Of a stretch of DNA of 22,751 nt, positions 1 to 7,429 are shown one piece after another (the first letter of the stretch is position 1; each line of letters starts with the position of its first letter). The position numbers and the translations under genes were made by a program. Source of the stretch: a virus; IMG/VR virus record IMGVR_UViG_3300044624_002111, positions 1-22,751 of that record. One strand, written 5' to 3'. The notes beneath the pieces were generated by a model that was not told the origin of the DNA, did no database searches, and was given only the letters and a program-made list of their open reading frames with translations.

Positions 1-738
1 CAGATTTGGCAGGGTGCTGTCGAGGTATTTCACCCGGTCCTCGCGGGCACGGTTACCGATCTTCTCCTCGGCCGCCGTGATCTTCGGCAGGGCGTAATTC
101 AGGAAGCCCGGCGACGCAGTGTCGAGCCCGTACTTCTCGGTGAGCTGCTTGATGTAGCCCGCTTGCACCTGCGCCAGGGCCGCTTGCCCCTTGTCAGGCG
201 AGAGGAACGCGGCCGGCCCCATCTGCTCGTAGGCGCCCAGCATCCCGGCCTCAGCCTCGGCGCCGGCCAGCTTCGCCAGCCCCCGCTGCACCCCCTGCTC
301 CCGGTAGGGGTTAAGCAGGTTCATCAGGATGCCGCCTTCCGGGTCTCGCTTGCCCAGCTCGCGGTTGGCCTTGGCGTAATCGAAGGCGCCTGCCTCGTTG
401 GTCGCATCTGCCTGGCTGAGGGCCCGCAGCGCCATGTTCTTGGCGAAGACGCTGGCCTCCCCCTGCTGCGATGCCCAGCCGGCCGCAGCCTCCCCCGTGC
501 CCTGGAGCACGCTGGTGATGTTGGCGTTGAATGGCGCCAGCGCCTGCGCCAGCTCCTGGAATCGGTTGACGCCGCCGTAGCTAGCCTGCTCCGGCCCTCG
601 CAGCGTGGTGATGCCCTGCAGCTGTGGCATCCCCGGCGGCCCTGCAACCGCACCCGGCTGAAACTGCGCCGGCTGGATGAAGGCCTGCACCGGCCGGGCT
701 TCCGGGTTGACCTGACCCAGGGGGAGATTGGTTTCCAT
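1..738 (-). CDS. Internal virion protein, T7 gp15-like position (partial, 3' end outside window)
   Basis: An open frame of 246 codons starts with ATG at 738 and runs off the left edge without a stop. The start overlaps the stop of the upstream gp14-like gene by one base (TGATG), which supports it. The product begins METNLPLGQVNPEARPVQ and is rich in Ala, Gln and Gly, with helical stretches and no membrane segment. Position directly after the gp14-like gene is that of T7 gene 15, whose product is an ejected core protein that helps move DNA across the cell envelope. The assignment rests mainly on gene order; I see no diagnostic motif in the visible part. A cyanophage-specific internal core protein is the alternative. 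Confidence 0.7.
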   Translation of the reverse strand, partial: METNLPLGQVNPEARPVQAFIQPAQFQPGAVAGPPGMPQLQGITTLRGPEQASYGGVNRFQELAQALAPFNANITSVLQGTGEAAAGWASQQGEASVFAKNMALRALSQADATNEAGAFDYAKANRELGKRDPEGGILMNLLNPYREQGVQRGLAKLAGAEAEAGMLGAYEQMGPAAFLSPDKGQAALAQVQAGYIKQLTEKYGLDTASPGFLNYALPKITAAEEKIGNRAREDRVKYLDSTLPNL

Positions 739-1553
739 CAGTTGCCCTTGGGCTCAGCGGCCTTCTTCATCCCGGCCGCGCTGTTCATGTAGGTGCCCAC
801 ACCATTCAGCAGGGCCGATCCGATCCGCAGCGCCGCCGGGCCGCCGCCGGGCCCAGGGCCGGTCATCGACGGGGCCGCCGGTTGCATCAGCGCTGGCATC
901 GGCGCAAACGGCTCCATTGGCTCGATGTAGACCGTTGGCGTGTAGAACTGCTGGCTGTTCCACTGGCTCAGATACCGGCCCACCAGGGCGGTCTGCTCCC
1001 GGTTGAACTGGTTGCGCTGCAGGCCCTCGTTGATCTGCGCGATCGTGTTGTAGTCGCCGGCCTGCTTGGCATAGTTGTTGATCAGCCGATCAACGGACAG
1101 ACCCTCGGCATCCATGGCCTGCACCGAGGCCCTGGCCTGCAGCGTCCGCCAGCCGTACTGCTGCTGGGCCACCGCCGCCTGCATCGCCACCTCCTGCAGG
1201 CGGTTCGATGCGGCTTGCGAATTGCCGATGAACTCCGCGCCAGCGGCGGCCCTGGTGTCGCGCACCAGTGCCGCCTGGTTGATCTGCTTCGCCAGCTCGA
1301 AGCTCTGCAGCTGATGCACATAGCCCAGCTGCTGCTGGTACTGCACCTGCTGCCCCCAGAACTGATACCGGGCATTCGCATCACTGAAGCGCTGATTCTG
1401 ATCGGCCTGCCACTGCGCGAACCGATTGGTCGCCTGCTGGAATGCGCTCTGATTCAGGTAGTCCTGCTTTGCGGCCGCGCTTTGTTGCCCGGCCCCGAAC
1501 AGGTTCAGCGCCGTGCTGACACCCGCAACCCCTGCGCTGATCGGATCGATCAC
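738..1553 (-). CDS. Internal virion protein, T7 gp14-like
   Basis: A 271-residue protein starts at a GTG at 1553. This overlaps the previous stop (GTGA) and has AAGGGG a few bases upstream. It begins MIDPISAGVAGVSTALNLFG, a hydrophobic glycine-rich N-terminus typical of gp14-type proteins. Residues about 25-180 are Gln/Ala-rich and probably form long helices or a coiled coil. The C-terminal third is Pro/Met/Gly-rich and ends with a short Gly/Ala-rich hydrophobic stretch. T7 gp14 (196 residues) is an ejected core protein that sits in the outer membrane; this one is longer. Gene order (gp12, gp13, this, gp15) supports the call more than direct sequence identity does. Confidence 0.75.
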   Translation of the reverse strand: MIDPISAGVAGVSTALNLFGAGQQSAAAKQDYLNQSAFQQATNRFAQWQADQNQRFSDANARYQFWGQQVQYQQQLGYVHQLQSFELAKQINQAALVRDTRAAAGAEFIGNSQAASNRLQEVAMQAAVAQQQYGWRTLQARASVQAMDAEGLSVDRLINNYAKQAGDYNTIAQINEGLQRNQFNREQTALVGRYLSQWNSQQFYTPTVYIEPMEPFAPMPALMQPAAPSMTGPGPGGGPAALRIGSALLNGVGTYMNSAAGMKKAAEPKGN

Positions 1554-2005
1554 TTCGGCACCCCTTCAAACCTGCAGAACAGGGCGCAGCTGGGGCCGAA
1601 TGGTGCCGGAGGGTGAACCGTGAACCCCAGCGATTTCAGCCACCGAATCGAGTCCATGTTTTTGGCAAAAACCCAGTTGCTGAGCGGACCATAGCGCTGG
1701 AGGCAGCGGTCCACCCAGCCCCGCCCCTCCCGGATGAATTGCCGCCGGTTGGCTGCCGTGGCCAGCAGTCCATCCGTGCAAAGCATCCAGATCACGCCAC
1801 CCTCGCAGACCCCGCACAACGCCATTGGCACGCCGCCGTCGTCAATCACGGCATGGCATTCGTGGCTGAGACTGGCCTGGTAGCTCTGCCGCACGGCTTC
1901 GAGGGGGCTCAGGTGGTCGCTCAGCCACACCTCACGGCAATCCGCTTCCCGCAAGTTGTGGCCGATGAAATCCACCACATCGGTGGTGGCCATGGCCCAT
2001 CTCAT
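1550..2005 (-). CDS. T7 gp13-like virion-assembly protein, GNAT-like fold
   Basis: I chose ATG 2005 (MRWAMATTDVV) because it overlaps the stop of the tail tube gene as ATGA; MATTDVV, four codons later, is possible. A longer frame upstream lies inside the tail gene and is rejected. The 151-residue product matches T7 gp13 (about 138 residues) in its C-terminal half: LSNWVFAKNMDSIRWLKSLGF corresponds to the T7 segment around LWNYVWVGNTSHIRFLKTIG. This segment also resembles the last part of GNAT acetyltransferases (Asn/Ser-x-x-Ile-x-Trp/Phe-Leu-x-x-x-Gly-Phe). In T7, gp13 is needed for virion assembly. Whether this protein binds acetyl-CoA cannot be judged here. Confidence 0.8.
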   Translation of the reverse strand: MRWAMATTDVVDFIGHNLREADCREVWLSDHLSPLEAVRQSYQASLSHECHAVIDDGGVPMALCGVCEGGVIWMLCTDGLLATAANRRQFIREGRGWVDRCLQRYGPLSNWVFAKNMDSIRWLKSLGFTVHPPAPFGPSCALFCRFEGVPK

Positions 2006-4443
2006 TGCTGCACCGCCCGGCCCTTGCCGGTGATCAGCCCGGTCCATTCCAGGCTCGAAAATTTGCAGGGATGCGCCGTGTCGTTTTCGATCGTGACCGC
2101 GATGTTCTCCCCCCGGCCGAACATCGGGATGCGGAACACCCCCTCTTGCCCCTGGTCCACACCCTGCAGCAGGCCCACAGTGCTGCCAGGAAAGGTGTAA
2201 ACCGCCTCATCGCGGTTGCCGGTGGGCTTAACCCGCACCTGGAAATAGCCGGTTTCGTGGTACCGCAGCCGGGCCTGGCGGATCTGTGCCCGCAGCGTGT
2301 TGCTGACCACTTGCCCGCCGCCCTGGGTCCGCATCGCCTTGAACCGCGATGGCCGGTAGCGGAACGGGTAGAGTTCTCCGAACCAAACCTGCGCTGCGGA
2401 CCAGTCGCCGCGGGCCGTGATTGTGTTGCCGCTGCTGGCAGCTCCCAGCAGCACCCCGCCCTGATAGCCCGGCTGATAGGCGGACCATGCCTGGGTCGCG
2501 GCTCTGATGGTGAACGGAAGGGTCCAGGTCGTCGCCCTGGTGACGGAGCTGTAGACGCCGGCCGGCACCCGCACACCAGCGGGGCTTGCGGCAGTGGTGC
2601 TCACCCAGCGATCAAGCAGCAGCGGGTACGGTGCCGCTGCGATCGACTGCCGATCGAGCACCGGCATCTTCTCCAGAAACACCTCCGGCCCGCGCTGGAC
2701 CAGGAGGTAGAGCGTCTCCTGGATCGCCAAGATCGACAGGATGCCGTCAGCACCAGGCAGCTCCCAGTAGCCCCAGCTGGACTGGGCACGCTCTACCCCG
2801 CTGCCACTGTTGCGGTACAGGAATTTGTACGTATAGATCCTGTTCGTGTAGCCCGCCTTGCTGCTGATGCAGTACAGCGAACTGCCCGTGTCGTTCGCCG
2901 CAAGCTGAAACACCCCAGACGGGATGTAGCTGCTTACGTGATCAGTAATGCTGTCAGCGTCGCCTACCAGCGCAGTGCCGGCGCCACGCACGGAGAACTG
3001 CCGCAGCTGGCTCCAGTCCCCGTTGGACTGGCAGAACACAACCGACCCGCCCATCTGGATTGGTCGCACTCCTGTGTCAATTTCATAGCTTGTGAGGATT
3101 GTAATTGCATCCGTCGCTGGCGTTAGCGCGGCATCAGTTGCATAGGATCTAAATTGATAATCATCGCTAAATAGCAACATCTCCCCCTGGAAGGGGACCG
3201 CATAGCGCAGCACGGAAACCTTCGAGCTGCTGGCGGTCTTATCGATCGGGTCCGAATCCAGAACCGTTGTCACGGTCTCCGGGAAGAACGCAAAGAAGTC
3301 CTTGACCCGGCTGTAGATGCGCTTCTCGTCCGCCAGGATCCCCAGCCGGCCCCGGTGCACAAAGATGTCGTTCACCGTTTGGCCAACGAAGCTCGGGTCC
3401 GGGGCCGATTCGCTGTCGCCGGCTGTCCGCTGCCCCCACGTCGGAAGCGTCAGGCCCGTCAACGCCGCACCGTTGAGGGGCCCGAAGTACCACGTTCCCG
3501 CCGGCAGCCGCACCAGCACCTGCGGCATGGTGGCGGGATCCAGCTTGTACCGAGTCCCCGGCGCCACGGTCTCCTCCCAGGCGCCCTCGCCAAAGGTGCC
3601 GGCGCCAGAGCGGGGCGCGAACTTCAGGTAATAGCCGTCGAAGTTGTTCGTCGGGTCGCCCGTCACCTCCACCTGGTAACCCTCTGGCGCAATCGCTGGC
3701 AGGCTGGTGAATGACTGCACCGAATTGGTGATCGCGGTGATGTCCGCGTTGGCCCGGGCATCGGTGGCGCTGATCGTGATTGTGCTCGCGCTGGTGAGGT
3801 GCAGCACCGATCCAGCTCGGGCGATCGAGACACCAGCCACGCCGGCCAGGGCCGCCTTGATCTGCTCGGCGATGTCTGCCGTGCTGATCGCCGTGCCGGC
3901 CGTCGTCGTCGTCGTCACCGTGGCCAAGGTGCCGTTCACGTTCACCCGGTAGGACTGGCCGTAATTGGCGGCCTTCACCCACACCAGGGCTTCATTGGCC
4001 GCCGGCCTGGCCACAGCGGGGGCCACCGCCGCGTCCATCGCGACCACCTTCAGCGAGCTGGCCACGAACGTGAAGTCGGCCACGGTGCCGCACCGGACCT
4101 GCCGCTTGGCGTCCGTCACGCCAGAGAGGTAGCCGTAGCCACTGGGGGCGCTGACGGTCTGCGCCACGCCGTCGAGATCGAACACCTTCACGGTGCTGCT
4201 GCTGATCACCGCCAGATAGCGCTCGCTGCGGTCGCGGAGGATCGCGTGAACGAACACGTCGCCCAGGCTGGTGGAGCTGACCCTGGCCAGGGTTTGCGTG
4301 GGATCCCGCTTGCGCAGGCCCTCGGCGCTGCTGCTGACCGCGTTGATCTGCAGCTCCGCCTGGGTGGGATCCCGCTGCGCGTCCGGTTGCTGGCTGACAC
4401 CCTGGATCAGGTTTGGGACCAGGGATGTGAAGAGTTCGGCCAT
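2002..4443 (-). CDS. Tail tubular protein B, T7 gp12-like (nozzle)
   Basis: The 813-residue product is close to T7 gp12 (794 residues), which forms the nozzle of the short tail. It begins MAELFTSLVPNLIQGVSQQPDAQR, and LIQGVSQQP is characteristic of this family. Residues about 150-250 form a Thr/Ala/Val-rich beta domain (with a run of five Thr encoded by a GTC-type triplet run near 3901-3915), followed by the GYYLKF and RLPAGTWYFGPLNG segments. The start ATG at 4443 overlaps the tail tube A stop by one base, and the stop overlaps the gp13-like start. The gene belongs to the late structural operon. Confidence is high from length, the N-terminal motif and synteny. Confidence 0.93.
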   Translation of the reverse strand: MAELFTSLVPNLIQGVSQQPDAQRDPTQAELQINAVSSSAEGLRKRDPTQTLARVSSTSLGDVFVHAILRDRSERYLAVISSSTVKVFDLDGVAQTVSAPSGYGYLSGVTDAKRQVRCGTVADFTFVASSLKVVAMDAAVAPAVARPAANEALVWVKAANYGQSYRVNVNGTLATVTTTTTAGTAISTADIAEQIKAALAGVAGVSIARAGSVLHLTSASTITISATDARANADITAITNSVQSFTSLPAIAPEGYQVEVTGDPTNNFDGYYLKFAPRSGAGTFGEGAWEETVAPGTRYKLDPATMPQVLVRLPAGTWYFGPLNGAALTGLTLPTWGQRTAGDSESAPDPSFVGQTVNDIFVHRGRLGILADEKRIYSRVKDFFAFFPETVTTVLDSDPIDKTASSSKVSVLRYAVPFQGEMLLFSDDYQFRSYATDAALTPATDAITILTSYEIDTGVRPIQMGGSVVFCQSNGDWSQLRQFSVRGAGTALVGDADSITDHVSSYIPSGVFQLAANDTGSSLYCISSKAGYTNRIYTYKFLYRNSGSGVERAQSSWGYWELPGADGILSILAIQETLYLLVQRGPEVFLEKMPVLDRQSIAAAPYPLLLDRWVSTTAASPAGVRVPAGVYSSVTRATTWTLPFTIRAATQAWSAYQPGYQGGVLLGAASSGNTITARGDWSAAQVWFGELYPFRYRPSRFKAMRTQGGGQVVSNTLRAQIRQARLRYHETGYFQVRVKPTGNRDEAVYTFPGSTVGLLQGVDQGQEGVFRIPMFGRGENIAVTIENDTAHPCKFSSLEWTGLITGKGRAVQQ

Positions 4444-5102
4444 CAGTCGAACCAGCTCGGGCTGCCGCGACCGGCCAGCCCGGCAGCAGGGTTGAAGGTG
4501 CCGAATGGCATCACGCCGCGCTGGCCGCTCAGGGCATTGGGCTGGAGCTGCTGCAGCTCGTTCCGGTCCAACTCGGCCCTGGCCATCAGCAGGTCCTGCT
4601 CGGTGTACCTCTCGATCGAGTCGGACCCCAAGAATCGATTGGCGAAGGCCCTGGCGCCCAGGATGCTGATGTACCGATTGAACACCTCCGGGCAGTCATT
4701 CCACGGCAGCGTCCACACCACATCGGCGGTGAGCTGTGTGACGGCGGCACCCGTCAGCACGTAGCTGCGGCTCACCCGGTCGTAGACCCGTTGCCCCCGG
4801 AGGATGAAGCGCCCATCCCACTGGAACGGATCGGGGGCAAAGCGGGTGAGGTTCGACGGCACGGTAATGGTGCCGTCCGTGGCCACGGCGAAGGGGTAGT
4901 CCTCCTCCGAGTTCCAGCTCCAGCCCCTGGTCTGCTCCTGCTTGTGGAACTCGAGAAGGGTCCGCTCGGCGATGCTCGATTCCGTCATCACCGGGTCATC
5001 GAGGCCGTTCACCGGGGCCTCACCGATCACGGCCAGCAGGATGTTGACGGCATCCAGCAGGGTGGTGCGGCCTGGCGTCGCTGACTGGTTGGCCAGGCCC
5101 AT
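4443..5102 (-). CDS. Tail tubular protein A, T7 gp11-like (adaptor)
   Basis: I prefer ATG 5102 (MGLANQSATPGRTTLLDAVN; 219 residues) over an in-frame GTG at 5126, because gp11-type proteins begin a few residues before the LLDAVN...IGEAPV motif. That motif is visible here as LLDAVNILLAVIGEAPVNGL. The family forms a ring between portal and nozzle (T7 gp11 has 196 residues). Other typical elements are GWSWNSEEDYPF, a FNRYISILGARAFANRFLGS helix and a C-terminal RG/FNP tail. It follows the capsid gene after an intrinsic terminator and precedes the gp12-like gene with a one-base overlap. Confidence 0.92.
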   Translation of the reverse strand: MGLANQSATPGRTTLLDAVNILLAVIGEAPVNGLDDPVMTESSIAERTLLEFHKQEQTRGWSWNSEEDYPFAVATDGTITVPSNLTRFAPDPFQWDGRFILRGQRVYDRVSRSYVLTGAAVTQLTADVVWTLPWNDCPEVFNRYISILGARAFANRFLGSDSIERYTEQDLLMARAELDRNELQQLQPNALSGQRGVMPFGTFNPAAGLAGRGSPSWFD

Positions 5103-5144
5103 GAACGATCCAGTGGTGCAGAGCACATGCTATCGGCTGCCATG

Positions 5145-5171
5145 AAAAAGGCCCCCGGCAAACCGAGGGCC
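5145..5171 (-). terminator. Intrinsic terminator after capsid gene (T-phi position)
   Basis: On the minus strand a 9-bp stem with one G-U pair is formed by 5171-5163 and 5158-5150. It has a 4-base loop (TTTG) and is followed by five T (5149-5145). It starts 23 bases after the capsid stop. T7 has its major late terminator T-phi in the same place, between genes 10 and 11. It would give partial termination so that capsid mRNA exceeds tail mRNA. Confidence 0.85.
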
Positions 5172-5194
5172 AAGTCGCTCCGTCCGACCAAACC

Positions 5195-6211
5195 TTAGGG
5201 GAGCACGATGCAGGCAGCGCATTCATCCCGCAGCCGGCCGATGCCGATCGATTGCGTGGCCACGCCAAGGGTGGACTGGTACATGATGTCGAAGTCGCCG
5301 TCCTTGCCGGTCATCTGGAACTTGGGGGCCCGCAGCGTGAGCATGCCGACTGCTTCCCGGCTGAAGACCAATGCCCGGCACTTGGTCAGGTCCTGAGCGT
5401 AGTCAAGGTTCTTGTCGAACGTGCTCAGCGTGTAAGCGGGCTGGATCACGTGGTTGGATTCATAAATAGGAATTCCTTTCACTCGGCCAACAGCGCCACT
5501 GGCAATGGTGCCGTTACTCTGGCCGCCGTTGAAGTCCGTGTTGATCACACGGGTCCCCTCGTTGAGGAAATCGTATTCATCGGGCGGCACTATGCAAACC
5601 AGCGAGGAAACGGGCACGTCCTTTTTCTTCATGGCGACCTTGATGTCGCCGAGGGCGGATGCCAACTCGTCGCCCTTGGCCTGCTTCGATGCGGCGGCAT
5701 AACCGGCCGTTAGGGTCTTCTTGAAGCCGATCCGGCCAGTGTTGATCGTTCGGGCCTGGGGTTCGACGGTGCTGTTGGCCGCTGCAAACAGGATGCGAGC
5801 GATGCGCTTGTCCCGCTCCCAGGCCAGAGCGATGCCCAGCTGCTCGAAGTATTCACTGCGCACATCGGCGTAATTCATTAGCTCGTCGAGGCTGAAGATC
5901 GCCTGGTCAGCGGCCATGAGGCCATCAACGGCGATCGTCTTGACGTTGGCGTCACTGGGGGAGTTGCCGCCCAGGCCACCCAGCAACGGCACGCCAGGCT
6001 GTACGTACGCCGCAGTGGCGCGGCCGGTGATCTGGAACTCAGCGGACTTGCCCCTCTTGATGTTCCGAGTCTTCACGAATCTCTCGAAGAGGCACTCACG
6101 CTTCATCGCGTTCAGAATCTCGGATTGCCCGAGGCTCTTGAACACTTCATCAACTGCGCCGGTTCCCCGGATCTGGCCAAGCCTGGCCAGCAAGGCATCG
6201 TTAATCGCCAT
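5195..6211 (-). CDS. Major capsid protein, T7 gp10A-like (HK97 fold)
   Basis: The 338-residue product is near the length of T7 gp10A (345). The protein has the usual Autographiviridae arrangement: an N-terminal arm (MAINDALLARLGQIRGTG), then FVKTRNIKRGKSAEFQITGRATAAY with the conserved gKS.qFp.tG-type segment. After that come FSLDELMNYADVRSEYFEQLG, an E-loop/spine-like region and a C-terminal beta region (KGIPIYESNHV). The start ATG at 6211 has no Shine-Dalgarno sequence and sits directly against one arm of an 8-bp inverted repeat (6212-6257). The gene is preceded by a 195-bp non-coding leader and followed by a strong terminator. I see no obvious slippery site for a gp10B-type frameshift product. 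Confidence 0.95.
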   Translation of the reverse strand: MAINDALLARLGQIRGTGAVDEVFKSLGQSEILNAMKRECLFERFVKTRNIKRGKSAEFQITGRATAAYVQPGVPLLGGLGGNSPSDANVKTIAVDGLMAADQAIFSLDELMNYADVRSEYFEQLGIALAWERDKRIARILFAAANSTVEPQARTINTGRIGFKKTLTAGYAAASKQAKGDELASALGDIKVAMKKKDVPVSSLVCIVPPDEYDFLNEGTRVINTDFNGGQSNGTIASGAVGRVKGIPIYESNHVIQPAYTLSTFDKNLDYAQDLTKCRALVFSREAVGMLTLRAPKFQMTGKDGDFDIMYQSTLGVATQSIGIGRLRDECAACIVLP

Positions 6212-6406
6212 GGTTGCAAAAAGCGTTTGGGTTGTTTGCCCGTGGCTTCTTGCAACCTGTGTTCAGCGTTTCCCCTTGAGGGGCCAAACGATGCAGAGAC
6301 GCTGTAGCTGTAACGGCTGACTTGACCGGTGAGATGTGTGCGAACCTCTCCCGCAGGGAGGCCAGCACTACACGGATGTAGCAGCCGCTGCGCTGATGCT
6401 ACGGCT
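6212..6406 (-). promoter_or_regulatory. Capsid leader with three hairpins
   Basis: This is the only sizeable gap in the structural block. Reading towards the capsid gene it holds a CTCCC/GGGAG hairpin (6348-6360), a CCCC-TTGA-GGGG palindrome (6272-6283), and a perfect 8-bp inverted repeat GGTTGCAA/TTGCAACC (6212-6219 with 6250-6257, 30-base loop) whose inner arm abuts the start codon. A phage promoter for the capsid gene is expected here by analogy with T7 phi10, but I could not identify one by sequence. Confidence 0.55.
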
Positions 6407-7429
6407 TCAAGCCCAATTTGGCGAGATGGCGATGGCCTGCATCACCCGGTTGGAATAGACGGGATCGACGTGCATCAGCCGTTCGCCGGCAGCATTGCGC
6501 CGATCGACGGCCTCGTTTTGCTGCTCGACCGAGGCAAAGCGCATCGGCGCCTGGCCCCGCCCACCCCTGGCCAGCTGCGGCTCACTGCGGGGCCGTGGGT
6601 TGCTGCCGGCGGCTGCCGCCTGTGCCTGGAGGGCCTTCACCGCGAAGGCGGCCAGCGCCTTGTTGCCGGAGTCAATGGCAGCGTTGTAGCCGGCCAGGTC
6701 CCCTTCGCTCAGGTTGGCGATGGCCCAGCCGCTCAGCGCCCGGAACTTCTCATCGCCGCCGACCGATTGCCGGATTGCCGCACCATCTTCCGCGCTCAGC
6801 TGGGGGGCGGCAGCCGGCGAGCTGGCCTTGACCCCATCGAGGTAGGTCTGCACCACGGCCTTTGGTAGGCCAGCCTTGGTGGCCAGCGCCTCCACTTGCT
6901 GGCTCACGTCGCCCCCGGCCCGCAGGGTTGCATCGAGCTGCAGGGGGTTCACCTCGGCGGCGGCGAACACGTTGGTCAGTGCCTCGCCGTACAGCGCCTT
7001 GCCCAGCTCGGGGGTGTAGGCCTCCGGAGGAAGCGTGTTCCCGGTGGCGGGCGCCGCCTTGGCCTTGGCTTCGGCCAGGGCGATCACCTCCTTTAGCGTC
7101 TTGCCCCGGTATTCCTCCGGGATCCCGTCGTCGGCGGCCTGGTCGCCGTCGGTGGTGGTGTCGTCCTCGGCCGGGCTGAGCAGATCGGCCAGCGGGTCGT
7201 CTGCGTCCTCGCCCTCGGCTGGCGCGGGGGCAGTGGGCCGCCGGGGGGGCGTGGCCTGCTTCCGATCGGCCTGTTCCTCGGCCGCCAGCATCCGATCGAG
7301 GGGGTGGGACATATCCCACTCCTCGCGGGTGGGCTGGCTGCCCTCCGCTCTGATCTCATCCAGTGCAGCGACGAGGCGATCCTCCTCGCCTGGGCGCACC
7401 AGGTTGAGGAGCTGTTCGGGGGTGCTCAT
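6407..7429 (-). CDS. Capsid assembly scaffolding protein, T7 gp9-like
   Basis: The 340-residue product begins MSTPEQLLNLVRPGEEDR, followed by an acidic, Pro-rich low-complexity region (about 55-115). Next is an Ala-rich helical middle (YTPELGKALYGEALTNVFAAAEV, 'LSGWAIANLSEGDLAGYNAAI'), and it ends with DPVYSNRVMQAIAISPNW. That end matches the scaffold C-terminal signature (a P-x-Y-x-x-x-x-x-V-x-x-x-I-x-x-S type helix). T7 gp9 has 307 residues and guides procapsid assembly, then leaves. The start overlaps the portal stop by four bases (ATGA), and the gene lies between portal and capsid as in T7. Confidence 0.9.
   Translation of the reverse strand: MSTPEQLLNLVRPGEEDRLVAALDEIRAEGSQPTREEWDMSHPLDRMLAAEEQADRKQATPPRRPTAPAPAEGEDADDPLADLLSPAEDDTTTDGDQAADDGIPEEYRGKTLKEVIALAEAKAKAAPATGNTLPPEAYTPELGKALYGEALTNVFAAAEVNPLQLDATLRAGGDVSQQVEALATKAGLPKAVVQTYLDGVKASSPAAAPQLSAEDGAAIRQSVGGDEKFRALSGWAIANLSEGDLAGYNAAIDSGNKALAAFAVKALQAQAAAAGSNPRPRSEPQLARGGRGQAPMRFASVEQQNEAVDRRNAAGERLMHVDPVYSNRVMQAIAISPNWA

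Noticed and set aside
163-2200. Long plus-strand frames opposite the tail and core genes
   Set aside because: They are antisense shadows of well-supported minus-strand virion genes in high-GC DNA, with Pro/Arg/Leu-rich translations and no family resemblance.
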